Assembly (NCBI GenBank): GCA_011033025.1
Contig: WFMF01000178.1
Span: forward strand, 195,849 to 259,848
Origin: Beroe forskalii
Taxonomy: Eukaryota; Ctenophora; Nuda; Beroida; Beroidae
Length of the DNA stretch: 64,000 bases
Direction: 5' to 3'
The notes beneath the pieces are model-generated. The model saw only the letters and a list, made by a program, of their open reading frames with translations. It had not been told where the DNA came from and did no database searches. Below are positions 11,497-23,095 of this stretch, in pieces (position 1 is the first letter of the stretch; the number at the start of each line of letters is the position of its first letter). The translations under genes were made by a program, and so were the position numbers.

Positions 11497-12969
11497 ATGG
11501 CAGAAGAAGACCGTGTGCATGTAAACGTTGCACTCGAGGAAGCGGGCTGTGGAATTGGTACTATTCTCTACATGTTGGGACCCTTTCTCTTCTGCTGTCT
11601 GCTTGGTGCTGAGATCTTCGTGTTAGCCATTGTGGGGCCCATCCTGAGATGTGACTGGAACCTAGACTCCTTCTCCCTCACTGCCCTCCAAATAAGCACT
11701 ACCTTTGCCATGATGTGCTCCACGGGGCTGATTTCACCTCTTGGAGACAAGTTTGGTCGCCGACCTATGCCCAGTGGAATAATATGGGGAATTTAGGAAT
11801 CAAATTCCCAGTCAAATTTCCAAATGAGAAATCGAAAAAAAGCTTAAATTCGAACAAAATAAGCTTTTCTGGACACATTTTGTAATTGATGAACTCAAAA
11901 TCATGAAATTCATAGAGCTGAATACCATAATCGACCTTTCCCGGCGCCTAATCCGAATCCAGCAGCTGCATTCCCACCGCATTCCCAAACCAGCCATCAC
12001 ATTCCCAAACCAGCCACCGCATTCCCAAACCAGCCGCCGGATTCCTAAACCAGCCGCCGGATTCCTAAACCAGCCGCGGTATTTCCTTGTGTTTGACTTT
12101 GGTCAAACTTTTTTAGTGAAAACTATCTAAATAGCCATCATAAACATTTTAAAATAATTACCATATTCAATGAAAAACATTGTTGCACGTTTCTATTGTT
12201 TCTCTAGCTAGCAATCGAACTTATCTTTTAAAATATCGGTCATTTTAGTAAAAACATGTCAAAACCAGCTGGTCTTTACCCCGAGCTGAAAAAAGCCTCT
12301 TTTTAATCTTAGTTACAGATTCCCAGCCACTTTTTAAAATTATTCCACTGGGGACCTATGGCACTGATTGGCTCAACAGGAGTAATACTGATTGGAATCC
12401 TCTGTGCCTTCATCACGGCCTACTGGCAGCTCTTAACGCTCAGATTGTTGATGGGCCTGTTCTTTGGATTCGGAATTTCTCCAGCTGTAGTTCTGAGCGC
12501 AGAAATGCCACCAAAGAAGTACAGAGCTTTAGGAATGTCTGGCTTCGCCCTAGCCTGGGGGATAGGAGTGTGTATCTGTGGAGCTATCTCCTACTTCGTT
12601 ATGGACTCTTATGGCTGGAAAGGGCTTGTTCTGGGTGTTCCAGTTATCTTCTTACCATGCCCGATTTTGTTTGCTTGCACCAGAGAATCGCCGAGATTTG
12701 ACTTCTATCGCGGGGCAGGAAAGAGGGCAGAGAAAACAATACAAAATTTATATAAACTTAATGGGAAAGGTGATAAAAACATAAATTTGGAAGAAGCAAT
12801 TGGTTCAGAAGCCCCCAAAAATGTTGGATTTATTGCGACCTACAAAATCTTAAAGGCCACACAAAACACAAAGAACTCACTGTTCATCATGATTCTTGGG
12901 TTTTCCGGACAGTTTTGCTACTACTTATATACCTACATCATGCCTAAGTTACTAAACGAGGGTGAATAA
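11497..12969 (+). pseudogene. SVOP/SV2-type MFS transporter, N-terminal half, interrupted
   Basis: Two in-frame blocks (11497-11769 and 12361-12969) make about the first seven membrane segments of a major facilitator transporter. The likely family is the SVOP/SV2 and SLC22-like organic ion carriers, plasma or vesicle membrane proteins. The first block has an N-terminal ALEEAGCGIGT segment, two hydrophobic helices and the loop motif DKFGRRP. The second has YWQLLTLRLLMG, SAEMPPKKYRALG and a RESPRFD loop typical of the family. Between the blocks lies a 583-bp transposon, and removing it and one copy of its 8-bp duplication rejoins the frame exactly. The protein ends LLNEGE at a stop. Helices 8-12 are absent, and at position 12962 a composite repeat begins with a possible splice donor (G|GTGAAT). 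Either the last exons lie elsewhere or the gene is truncated. An intact allele elsewhere is possible. Confidence 0.75.
11770..12352. mobile_element. MITE inserted in the transporter coding exon
   Basis: The element is 583 bp long with perfect 14-bp terminal inverted repeats (CCCAGTGGAATAAT and complement). It is flanked by the perfect octamer GACCTATG (11762-11769 and 12353-12360). The interior has a 20-bp tandem repeat, ATTCCCAAACCAGCC plus five bases, in about five copies (about 11972-12075), and no transposase. The 8-bp duplication suggests hAT-like transposition, but the CCCAG terminus is not the commonest hAT end. The host frame reads without a gap across the empty site (..RRPMALIG..). 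Confidence 0.9.
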
Positions 12970-13636
12970 TGAATATTAATTTGTGATATTAAAGCGTCCC
13001 ATAATTTGACAGAGAATAGAGTAGCTGTGAAAACACGCAGTCAAAAAACAAGAAAATAGTATTTAAGTGTCAGTAAGAAAATTATTTATTATTGCTGATT
13101 GAATATAAAAGGATACTGATAGGATAACACACACGAATAGTGAATACTGAATAGCAGCCCCACACCATCATCTTAATTTTAGCATCTTAAATTGCGATAA
13201 TGGTAAATATTTTGCAATTTGCTGTTTGGCTAAATTGTATTAGTAAATTATCAATTCAAATTAGCAAAAACTCATGCCATTTATTGATTATTGATATTAT
13301 TGCGTTGAAACTGACTATATTATCCGATATCATTACTATAACTATTATTATTACTATTATTATCAATGTTATACTGTCTTGTTGCTTGCCCATGTTATTG
13401 TTATTATGTGTACATATATAAATTTAAAAGATAAATTTAATTGAAAGCTGTTTCTTTTAACTTTGTTTCTTTTAACTTTGTTGTTTAAGACAAATCTTTA
13501 TACTCATAGAAAAGACTCTGGCTAAACACAGTCACTTGAAAGATCACGTGGAAAAAGGATATTGCAGTTCGAAATGGGCTATGTAATTAGTGTTACAAAC
13601 CACTTATGAATTGTTTCCTTCCTTTTCCCTCCATAT

Positions 13637-14632
13637 CCCTTCCACTCCTTTTTTTCTTTCTTTCCTTCTTTCCTTTTTTCTTTCTTTCTTTTCTTTATTT
13701 CCTTCCTTTCTTTCCTTCCTTTATTTCCTTCCTTTCTTTCCTTCCTTTCTTTCCTTCCTTTCTTTCCTTCCTTTCTTTCCTTCCTTTCTTTCCTTCCTTT
13801 CTTTCCTTCCTGTCTTTCTTTCCTTTCTTTTCATCCTTTCTTTGTTTCCTTTCTTTCTTTCCTTCTTTTCTTTCTTTCCTTCCTTTCTTTCCTTCCCTTC
13901 TTTCCTTCCTTTCTTTCCGTCCTTTCTTTCCTCCCTTTCCTTTCTTTCCTTCCTACCTTTCTTTCTTTCTTTCCTTTCTTTCTTTCCTTTCTTTCTTTCC
14001 TTTCTTTCTTTCCTTCCTTTCTTTCCTTCCTTTCCTTTCTTTTCTTCCTTTCTTTTCTTCCTTTATTTCCTTCCCTTCTTTCCTTCCTTTCTTTCCTTCC
14101 TTCCTTCCTTTCTTTTCTTTCCTTCCTTTATTTCTTTCCTCCCTTCTTTTCTTTCCTTATTTCTTTCCTTCCTTTCTTACCTCCCTTTCCTTTCTTTCCT
14201 TCCTACCTTTCTTTCTTTCCTTCCTTTCTTTCCTTCCTTTCTTTCCTTCCTTTCTTTCCTTCCTTTCTTTCCTTCCTTTCTTTCCTTCCTTTCTTTCCTT
14301 CCTTTCTTTCCTTCCTTTCTTTCCTTCCTTTCTTTCCTTCCTTTCTTTCCTTCCTTTCTTTCCTTCCTTTCTTTCCTTCCTTTCCTTCATTTCCTTCCTT
14401 CCTTTCTTTCCTTCCTTCCTTTCCTTCCTTTCTTTCCTTCCTTTCTTTCCTTCCTTTCTTTCCTTCCTTTCTTTCCTTCCTTCCTTTCTTTCCTTTCTTT
14501 CCTTCCTTTCTTTCCTTCCTTTCTTTCCTTCCTTTCTTTCTTTCCTTCCTTTCGATTCTTTCTTTCCTTCCCTCCTAATTCTTTCCTTTCTTTCCTTCCT
14601 TGGCCTTTCTTTCTTTTCATTTCTTCAAATTC
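13637..14632 (+). repeat. Polypyrimidine 13-bp minisatellite
   Basis: An uninterrupted C/T strand of about 1 kb is built on a 13-bp unit CCTTTCTTTCCTT. Because 13 is not a multiple of three and TTTCC-type triplets give no stop, all frames stay open. Frames of 348 and 345 codons reading only S, F, L and P are therefore artefacts. Such homopurine-homopyrimidine tracts can form triplex (H-) DNA. Confidence 0.97.
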
Positions 14633-14674
14633 CTAGTAGGTGAAGTCCAGAATGTGCTGCAGATGTTCCTATTG

Positions 14675-14902
14675 TTCCTAAGCCTGCATAAGTGTGAGTA
14701 TATACGCGCCGCGTGCTTCAGCTTCCGTTCCGGCGTTCCCTACGGCGCGGGAAAACGTTGCGCGGCCGCCGGCCGCGCGACGTTTTCCTAATCCCGCATA
14801 GGTGTGACCGTGTGACTTTGTGTGTACGCGCGCTTCCCTTCTGAGGAAGCGCGCCGCGCAACGCAAACCGGCAAACAGGGATATTATATACGTGTTTAGC
14901 AA
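14675..14902. repeat. GC-rich hairpin block between TTCCTAAGCC and GTTTAGCAA
   Basis: Sharp GC-rich island in AT-rich surroundings. It contains GCGCGGCCGCCGGCCGCGC, CGCGCGCTTCCC and GGGAAGCGCGCC-type inverted words. A nested start TTCCTAATCCCGCATAGG lies at 14785. Both ends match those of the micro-elements at 62156-62228 and 62421-62511. The corresponding block in copy 2 is 62412-62728. Confidence 0.75.
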
Positions 14903-15469
14903 AGCAAACCAGACCCGCTAAATAAAATGCATTGATTATAAGATTATTGAAATGCATTAAAATGAAAAAAATGAATAAATAACAAATTTAAAAATATAGT
15001 GCATAGTGAAAATCTGTTAATTTGAATCAAATGAATTACCTTTATTGAAAATTACCTTTGTTAAAAATTTAAGCTCAGCATTAACTCAAAATTTAATCTC
15101 AAATGGTAGATTTAAAACTTGGCAAAAAGTCTTGCAGATGCCAGATTGACGTCTTGAAATTTCTTTTTAATTCAAATATATGAATTCTCAACGGTGGCGC
15201 AATGTTGATTTTTGAGCCGGGGAATTTTTCCCTAGAAAATTAACGCTAATTGAATTATGGTAATTTAATTATAGCAGTCCAACAACTTTTTTGATCCCAA
15301 AAGACAAACAGTAACGTAGTTGTATGAAACATTAGCTTCCCACTCTCAGTCCCAAAGTTGTTTGTTTTCCTAAAGCAATCAGGTCGGACCAATATCTGCA
15401 TGTTCTCATGTTGCAGCATATCAAAAAAGATAGCGATAGGCATATGGAAGTGACATCATAATATTGTGT

Positions 15470-15790
15470 TAGTCTTAGTCTTAGTAAAACGGCCACAGTC
15501 AGTTTAATCAACCAGGCCGGTGGCAGCCATGCTGAGCATGGAGACTATCCCTAGTACACTAGGCGAAGGGTGTGAACTCCTGGGTGGTTTTTCAGGCCAC
15601 CTGACTGCCGGAGATATCCTGGGCTGAGAGTAGCCTACCCGTCCAGGACCTCACTGGACCAGCAAGCCACCAACGCCCCTGGCTTCAAACAGACTGCAAA
15701 ACAAGTCAGTGCTTGCCTGCAGATTAAGTTTGGAGATCAGCCGGAGGTGGCTATGTACCACCTCCCTTCATCTGACTGAGCCACAGGGAG
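15470..15790 (+). repeat. 310-bp repeat, copy A (inside the hAT element)
   Basis: Starts at TAGTCTTAGTCTTAGTAAAA and includes GGCCGGTGGCAGCCATG, GGGTGTGAACTCCT, CAACGCC.TGGCTTCAAAC and GGTGGCTATGTACCACCTCC. Copy B is at 16541-16855. TGGCAGCCATG and GTGTGAACTCC faintly resemble pol III A and B boxes, so a tRNA-type SINE origin is possible but unproven. Related words (CTTAGCTGG, GAGTACCCAGCAGGTG) also recur at about 16089 and 18070. Confidence 0.6.
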
Positions 15791-16540
15791 GTCTGACCCA
15801 ACCAGACTGTGTAAATAATATTCCCATTGATTGGAGTTATGCTGGGATCAATGGGCAAAGCCCAGCTATGGGGTACTACCTGGAAAAGAAGAGGGGGAAC
15901 TGATTGTTAGTTTTGTGATATTTTTGGTGTTGTATAATTGTTCATTAATCTTGGCAATGTTGCTAAATCTGATTTATTGGGATGGAACATCCTTTCGAAA
16001 TTGGCTGCAGTTTGTACTGTAGTATTTATTTCTATGGGTCTAGATGTACAGAAATTTGTTGCCTGACGGAAGTGGTGAGGTAATGGGACTTAGCTGGTTT
16101 GAATTACAGAGTACCCAGCAGGTGAGGGTGATGAAAGTGGGAGATAACGAAATAAAATGTTGTTTCCTAATTGGATATAATATGGGAGAATTTGACAGTG
16201 GGCTTAGTTTTAAAGCAGTAAGAGGGTTGATAATGCAGGGATTGCCAATGTAACTGCTGCTTCCAGAATGAGACAAAAATTACTCTATGATGGTGCTGAG
16301 GAACCTTGGAGGGATCTGAACTTTGGAGGGATCTGGAGAAAATCTTATCAGGAGTTCTTGAGTGACCTTTGAGAGTTTGAGGGAGGAAGCCATATTGTTT
16401 TTTTGTAGTACAAAAGTACAAAGTGAGTACTGACTACCGGGCTGTGCCCATGTTGTTACAGTATATAATATGTATTTATGGGTTGATCATTCCCTTTGAG
16501 GACAGTCTTCAAGTTAGTGAACCTGAATTATAGTCAATTA

Positions 16541-16855
16541 AGTCTTAGTCTTAGTAAAATGGCCAAGGTCGGTTTAATCAACCTGGCCGGTGGCAGCCAT
16601 GCAGAGCATAGAGACTTCCCTATACACTAGGCCAAGGGTGTGAACTCCTAGGTGGTTTTTAGGCCACCCGACTGCCGGGTTATATCCTGAGCTGAGAGCA
16701 GAACCCAGTCCTGGACCACACAGGTCTGAATTCTACCAACGCCCGTGGCTTCAAACAGACTGCAAAGCAAGTCAGGGGCGTGCCTGCAGATTAGGTCAGC
16801 TATCAGCCGAAGGTGGCTATGTACCACCTCCCTCCGACTAATGACGCACGAGATG
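16541..16855 (+). repeat. 310-bp repeat, copy B (inside the hAT element)
   Basis: Direct, diverged copy of the repeat at 15470-15790, with the same TAGTCTTAGTCTTAGTAAAA start and the same GGTGGCTATGTACCACCTCC near its end. The 68-91 codon frames across this region have no support. Confidence 0.6.
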
Positions 16856-19039
16856 GTCTGCATCAGTAGTCTGAAAACATAGAGTCCCTTCTGTTTTAAC
16901 TGCACAAAGATGCAGCTTCAGCCAGGTACAAAAGGGCATAAACCCAGCCCAAAGAGATAGTGGCTCTTTGGAGACCAAATAAGAAGTAGGTAGAAGTGTG
17001 TATTTTGGGACGTTATATTGTTATATTTGGTTTTATTTATCAGGATTTCATCTTCTTGGAGATATGGGCTCTGTAAATTGTGGGATTTCATTGAAGCAGG
17101 CGGATTTTGTGAAGAATTTTGTTATTTTGTGCAGGGTTGTTGATAGTGGCTGCTTAGAGTTAATTATGTCTTATAGTTTAATATTATGGTCTTGGAAGTG
17201 GTAAATTCTCTGTAGGGAGAAGGCTGGAATTTCTTCTAGAATGAGCATTGCTGTCTCATCCGGGCAGAAAATGGGGTCAATTCCGCAGTTTTGTAAGTCA
17301 CAGTAATCACAAAGAGGATCAAGTGCCATATTCAATCTGTGTAGGTGACTATTGAGGTTATTGTGTCCAGAAATTATTTTGAGAAGGATGCATAGATTTC
17401 TGTTGTTAGTTTTATTATTGTAGCTTAGTTAGATAAATATCAAGTGTCACTTTACAATGGTTATTTGCCCTGTCTAGCATTTGGTGTGGAGGGAGTTTGT
17501 GAAAGTTGGAGAGGAGATGTGTGTTGGCGTTTATTCTAACGTTTTTGGCCAGTCAAGCTGGCGCCTAAAGTGAGATGAGTGAGTGAAATGAAAAGCCAGG
17601 AAAGAAACGAGTTGACCCCCTGCTCAGAACCTGATCAGGAGGGTCTACCTGGGGTGCTCTGCCAGGTAATCACTGTGTATTAGCCTGCCTCGACAACAAA
17701 TGAATGGCAGTTACCGCCACTCACCGCGGGGAGGGACCCATACTGTCTCGGACTCACCATCTTCACTGGGTAATGAGACAAGGGGGTGCAGCCACAGCTT
17801 CAAGGGTGCGAGAACAGTATGGGGCACTGGGTCTTACGGATGCCCTGACCAGACTATGGCAACCCAGTTACACAGTATACAACGTACACAGGAGAACAGT
17901 GTTCCTGTGTACGAGGGTGCATTGGTTGTGAAAAGGAACAATGCACGAGTGGCAGTCAATTAAGTAAAAAGATAAAAGAATAGTATAGATATAGAAAGAG
18001 GGGGCTAGGGTGGTTATAATGTAAAATCAAAAGTTAATATACCGTGAGGGGCTGGATAGTGAAGTTATGATACTTAGCTGGTGGGTGGTACTAGAGAGTA
18101 CCCAGCAGGTGGAAGGTGTGGATGATACCAACTGCATGGGGAAGTGCAGTTGGCACACTTGGGAGGGGGAGGTGCGTGAAGCCCCAACTGGAAAGAACCA
18201 GGTCCCTGCCCCAATATAATAATATTGTGTTATTGCATGGAATTACCGATTGATAAAACCGCCTATCAAATGAAAAAGTCGTGTACACTTACAGTAACAC
18301 ACTGAATCTAGTTTGTATCGGTTAATGATGGGCATAATCTTATTTGGTCAAGGTGAAGTAGCCTTGAAATAACAAAAGCAAATTTTTACACAATTATAGA
18401 TAGGCCAGAAAGTGTAACTTGAAAAGTATGGCTCAAAGCTCGACACGATTTGCGATTTTATATAAGAAGGTTGAAAATTTTGTCAAATTTGAGCCAGGGA
18501 AAAAGGATACTTTTCCCCAGCTTCATGAATAAAGCCGGGGAAAAAACCCCCTGGGCCCTGTCCCCGGCTCCTGCTCCACCCATGTGAATTCTTAAGAAAT
18601 AATCCTCTTTGTAGCCAAGAAGAAAGGTGTCAATATTTATACTTGATAAATTAAATTACATATTTTTCTTATCTTTGGGATACAAATACAGTCATCTTTG
18701 TACAGTCAAGCCACAAAACTTTCCAACAGCTCTTTCCTTAGTCTTTGACAGGATCCAAGTGAGATACCTTCATCAGAGATCTAAGTAGATCCAAACAATT
18801 TCTTTATATTCTACCATTTGGTATCATTTGACCTTGTTTATTTGACTTACTATTTTTACTGGCTTTTCAGTGTTTTTATCAATTTTGATATTTTGTCATT
18901 GTGCAAGTTAAATTTGATTTTATCACATTGAATAACTTCTTATTTGTTATCTTCTTTGTAGAACAAATACAGTCACCTTTGTAGTCAAGCCACAGAACTC
19001 TCCAACAACTCTTATTTGTTAATTGTAAACTTGCTTTTT

Positions 19040-19170
19040 ATTAATGTTACTATGGAATGGTCACCAGAGTGAAATGGTGCTAAATGTTTGTTAACATTTG
19101 ATATTGATCAATTGGGTGTGAGATTAGAGATGGTTCAATACCATTATGCTTACTTTACTTTACTTTATTG
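19040..19170 (+). repeat. SINE-like repeat with (TTTAC)n tail
   Basis: Contains TGGAATGGTCACCAGAGTGA, GTTAACATTTG, GGTTCAATACCATTA and a simple tail CTTACTTTACTTTACTTTA. Similar units with different tails occur at 25505-25625, 52040-52190 and 63265-63395. A conserved CAATACCATTA end with a variable short-repeat tail is the usual form of a retroposed SINE; this is inference. Confidence 0.5.
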
Positions 19171-19654
19171 TCATACTATTTATATTATGATAACAAATGA
19201 CCTTGTGAGTGCTGCTACACCCAAAATCATCTGCTTGGGTTCTAAAAGCCATTGGCTATCAAACTTGACTGTTGCCCTTTTGATCCCTTTTGATCCAATT
19301 ATTTATTGATCCAATTATTTATTGATCCAATTATTTATTGATTTCATTATTGAGATTTCTGTGTTTCACTGCAATGATCAATCATATCAAACATAGTTTT
19401 GCATTTATTCAGTAATTGATCCAATACACAATAGATTCATTGCACTCCATTCTTCCATGGATTAATGAGGAATGGATTATTGCAATTTTCAATTTCTTTG
19501 ATTTTTCATCTAAGTGTTTCTGAGAAAATTTTAAATCTTTGAATCTAATTTATCAGTCAATTTTCCATTGTGCTCACAATTTTCAATTTCAAGTTCCAAT
19601 TGAAAGAATAAGTCCTAGCTTATCAGATTGAAATCTATTATCAATTGACATAAT

Positions 19655-19826
19655 ATCTATGTTTGAAGTGATTGATGATTTCAGTGAAACACAAAAATTT
19701 GCACCTCTTTTCAACTGTCAGTTTCAAGATGAAATATCTCTTCAGATTCAGGAACTCCACATAGCGTGACACAACATTCTCAAATTTGATTGTAATTAGT
19801 AGTAGTGTTAAGTTTTAAATATCTAC
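19655..19826. repeat. Repeat end shared with 63.54-63.70 kb (inverted) and 8.1-8.2 kb
   Basis: The part ending GTGACACAACATTCTC (about 19768-19785) is found inverted at about 63546-63700, together with GGAGTTCCTGAA, ACTGACAGTTGA and GTTTCACTGAAAT. The following CTCAAATTTGATTGTAATTA is one arm of the foldback at 8024-8258. It lies directly upstream of the DLG-like start codon, so mobile DNA makes up the presumed promoter region. Confidence 0.6.
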
Positions 19827-19913
19827 AAATATCTACAAATATATACAAATATCTACAGCATCAATTGACAAAGCTACTAATATTTGAGGCTGCTCTACTA
19901 GGTTCAGTTCAGT

Positions 19914-22900
19914 ATGTCATTTGGCAAAGATGGTAAGTTTATCTATTGACCAATTAAATTTTTGATTTTTCATTTTACTAGATTAATTATTTATAATTCT
20001 ATATAGCTGCCAATGTCATGGACAATGTGAATTGAAATGGGTATGTTCAATTTACTTAATACTAGCTATAGCCCCATAGTTCAATGGTAACCATTATCTC
20101 ATTATGAAATATCTCATGATGCAATATTTATTCCTTTATTTGTTTCAGATGTACAACGAATGGTAGAATTGATACAAGATTATAAAGACAACTTAACATA
20201 TCCTAGTGATACAAATCTTCAAGAATGCATGAAAAGGGTTATCAGTATGTGTCAGAGTGAACTATTCAATGCTCTGCTGGGTATGTATCTGCATTATATT
20301 GTCTATGCCAACAAATTATTCAAAATTGTTCTAATTTAGGTGTATAATATAATTTATGGGAAGAATAATATCTTCTTCATCTGTTCTCATGTTTCAACTT
20401 CTGCATCACTTTCATTTTTTTCAAAATAAATTATCTACTATTAATAGTTAATGTTCAGATCACCAAAATAATTTCTTAAAATAAAATAATTCAATGTTTT
20501 ACAGATATCCATGAATACCACAAAGATCTCTTAGTGAATAGTAGTGTTGGTAGTCCTGGTGCTATTAACAATACTGCTACACTTAGCAGTGAGAAATCTC
20601 ACACACTCAACTTATCTAGTGGTGCCTCGGCTGGACCCCCAGACCCACCAATCAGGTATTTTATCATTAACAACTGTTAAATTAGGTTATGTCAAACATT
20701 GTTACTCTGTGCACACTCTAATCAGGGTCCACAAAAACAGTTTACCATACATAAACATAGCTGGATAGTTGTACAATAGTATGTCAAAATCTTATTTCTA
20801 AGCAGTATTGTGTAAAATTGTATGTGTCATTGTGCTGCATAACTTTTATCTTAGAATTTGATTTAATTCATTCAATTATGAATTAAATAGGTATATCCTT
20901 TTGGCATTTTCAAATGTAATAGCTATTCGAATCAATTTTTACAACATTTCATTCCAGACCTGAAATTCCAAGAGCAAATAATGTTATTCCAGAGGAGGTT
21001 GTCACAGAAACCATCATACTAGAGAAGGGCAGAAATGGTAAGATTTAACTAAGAAGGGTTCTTACATTACAATCTTGATTGTCAGCAAATCTTGTTAGGA
21101 TTCCCAATTAGCAAAATGTTTGCTACAATATTATGTATCATTTGGTAGTAGGTAACCCAACTGGTCATGGGGCAATTAAATAATATTTGCAACCAACCAG
21201 CTTGCATGCTATTCATTTGTACTTAGATGTGCTACATTTAAAAATAACAAGCATTATATTTAAATCAGGGCTAGGATTCAGCATCAGTGGGGGCTACGAC
21301 ACACCACATTACCCCAACGACCCAAAGATCTATATCACAAAGATAATTCCTAACAGTGTCAGCCATCAGGATGGTAGATTGAGGTGAGATGATGTTATCG
21401 ATAACAAATTAGTTAATAAGATTGATAGAACCAGTGAGATTGCATATGTTACAAAATACTTTGAGAAGTTATTGAATGCTTTTAATGGAACATGTTGAAT
21501 TCACTGATTTGAATATGTAATTATTGTTCCGATACAATTTAAGTAATAATTCCAAATACTCGTATCACCATTTTCACTGTGAACCTCTTTAGGGTAAATG
21601 ATTGTCTGGTGAAAGTAATGGATAAGAGTCTTGATCACGTGTCTCATGACGATGCAGTGGAGATTCTGAAACAATCACCTCAAAGGGTAATCTACTTTTA
21701 GACTTCATTTATGGGGTGAAGTGGGTTCCTGTTTGGAAATGATCCCCTTTTATGTACCTACTGTATACGTTGATATTTTACATCGAAGCTCCTCAAAAAC
21801 TGCTCCAATACTTCAAGGCCAACAGGATATTCTTTTATCAACAGGTTCTACTGACTATTGAACGTAAAGAGACCATGGAAAAGGTAGTGCCACGTATCAT
21901 AGAAGTGTGTCTGAACAAGGGAGAGAAGGGGCTGGGGATATCTATTGCTGGAGGAAAAGGAAATCAGCACATTCCTGATAGTGATGGTGAGTACACCCCC
22001 GGGCGGTTTTACAATTTAGTTAATTAATTATTAGGCACCCGCATCGTTCAGCGTCGATCAAATGAACTGATCAAATGAAAAACGCACACAATCACTCGCG
22101 CTTCCTCTTTTGCGCGGACGTCTTCCTAAAAGTGTGCTATGCGCGTTTTTTCATTTGATCAATTCATTCGATCGACGCGGAACGATGAAACCACCTTAGA
22201 TTAGGGGGCTGACCTCCATTTTTTGATGAAAATGAAAAAAATCGGCTATAGGGGCTGAATTGGGGTGGGTTTTTAGGTGCCGGAAAATCCTTTATGCGAT
22301 AAAAGCTGGTGATTAACCGGCAATGCGGTCCAATTTCTTTGCGAAGGCAGGGCATGATTGACTCAACATATTTTTTTGAAATTCTTATCTTTGATCAGAT
22401 ATACATTGCATTGTACAACACACACTATACACTACACAGTGTACACAAGTACGCTATACAAACTACTAACTTACGACTGTGATGATGTTTTCAGGCATCT
22501 ACATAACAAAGATCATTGGAGGAGGAGCCGCCGACAAAGACGGGACTTTACAGATCGGAGACAGGATTTTATCTGTAAGTGATTATATCCATGACATAGA
22601 GCCCTCCTCTGCAATCTGCAATTTAACAATTAGTATAAGTAGATCCTTCGGTCCCTGTTAATATCTACTTCGATGGCTCTGTAAATTTGGGAGGAAATTA
22701 CTACCTACCTGCAAATAAAAATCTAAAAAACTGCTTTTTTCGCTCGGTGCTCAATTGCTTGTGGCGCAGCTGTGCTGCATTTGTGTTTAAATTGTGTAGC
22801 ACCTGTGTCGTGCGACCGATTATCTGAAAAAATAAGATATTTTCTTGTGTTTGATCATTAAGATCCTGATTTCCCCTAACAGGTGAATAACATAAACATA

Positions 22901-23014
22901 GAGGAGGTGACGCACGATGATGCTGTTGAAGCCCTCAAGGGAGCCGGGGATAACGTTACGCTCGTCATAGCCCAGAACATGCCTGAAGTCGTCTACCCTG
23001 ATAGCTCCGGTTAG
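19914..23014 (+). CDS. DLG-type MAGUK fragment: L27-PDZ-PDZ, nine exons
   Basis: Discs-large proteins are membrane-associated scaffolds of cell junctions and synapses; L27 oligomerises and PDZ domains bind receptor or channel C-termini. Exons read: 19914-19932, 20149-20280, 20505-20655, 20958-21037, 21269-21383, 21593-21686, 21845-21986, 22495-22574, 22883-23014. All have GT..AG borders and phases that join, giving 314 residues. L27 is at about 7-60 ([16 protein letters not shown]). PDZ1 is at about 116-203 with [12 protein letters not shown]2 is at about 211-302 with [15 protein letters not shown] and [12 protein letters not shown], all DLG hallmarks. The frame stops soon after PDZ2, and an AATAAA lies 82 bases downstream. 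PDZ3, SH3 and guanylate-kinase domains are absent up to the next gene. The start codon is the first in-frame ATG, but further 5' exons are possible. A true short paralogue and a truncated gene are both open. Confidence 0.85.
22042..22187. mobile_element. Foldback element in DLG-like intron 7
   Basis: The element is 146 bp long with inverted arms of about 45 bp. CATCGTTC, CGTCGATCAAATGAA and TGATCAAATGAAAAA-CGC on the left pair with matching complements on the right, with a few mismatches and one indel. It lies between exons 7 and 8. No flanking duplication is obvious. Confidence 0.75.
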
Positions 23015-23095
23015 AGAATATTTCCTTGTGTTTAAGTAGAGATGTTTCTTTGCTTTAATGATTTAAAACAAAGATTTCCCTTGTTAATAAAGTGG

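Larger units (their letters stand above)
15189..18584. mobile_element. hAT-like element, 3.4 kb, non-autonomous
   Basis: Left end CAACGGTGGCGCA and complement of right end CATGGGTGGAGCA match at 10 of 13 bases. Both ends then share GCCGGGGA. Perfect octamers TGAATTCT flank it (15181-15188 and 18585-18592). The empty site TGCATTCT (63011-63018) is kept in the second composite copy, so both borders are fixed by comparison. Short terminal repeats of CA..GGTGG type and an 8-bp duplication indicate hAT. No transposase frame is visible, although it is long enough to have held one. The inside holds two diverged copies of a repeat of about 310 bp. Confidence 0.9.
12962..19470. repeat. Composite repeat, copy 1 (carries a hAT insertion)
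   Basis: From GTGAATAATGAATATTAATT the sequence is near-identical to 60008 onward. The order is an AT-rich leader with (ATT)n, a polypyrimidine array, a GC-rich hairpin block, an AT-rich segment (AACTTGGCAAAAAGTCTTGC, GACGTCTTGAAATT), then TAAGAAATAATCC through to about 19470. Copy 1 differs by the 3.4-kb element at 15189-18584 and by array length. Weaker copies of the segments occur elsewhere, with an inverted piece at about 51.31-51.36 kb. It could be a large mobile unit or a segmental duplication; its outer ends are not defined here. Confidence 0.8.

Noticed and set aside
11770-12352. Treating the gap in the transporter as an ordinary intron
   Set aside because: The borders are not usable GT..AG sites in the right frame, whereas a perfect 8-bp direct repeat and perfect inverted ends mark an insertion.
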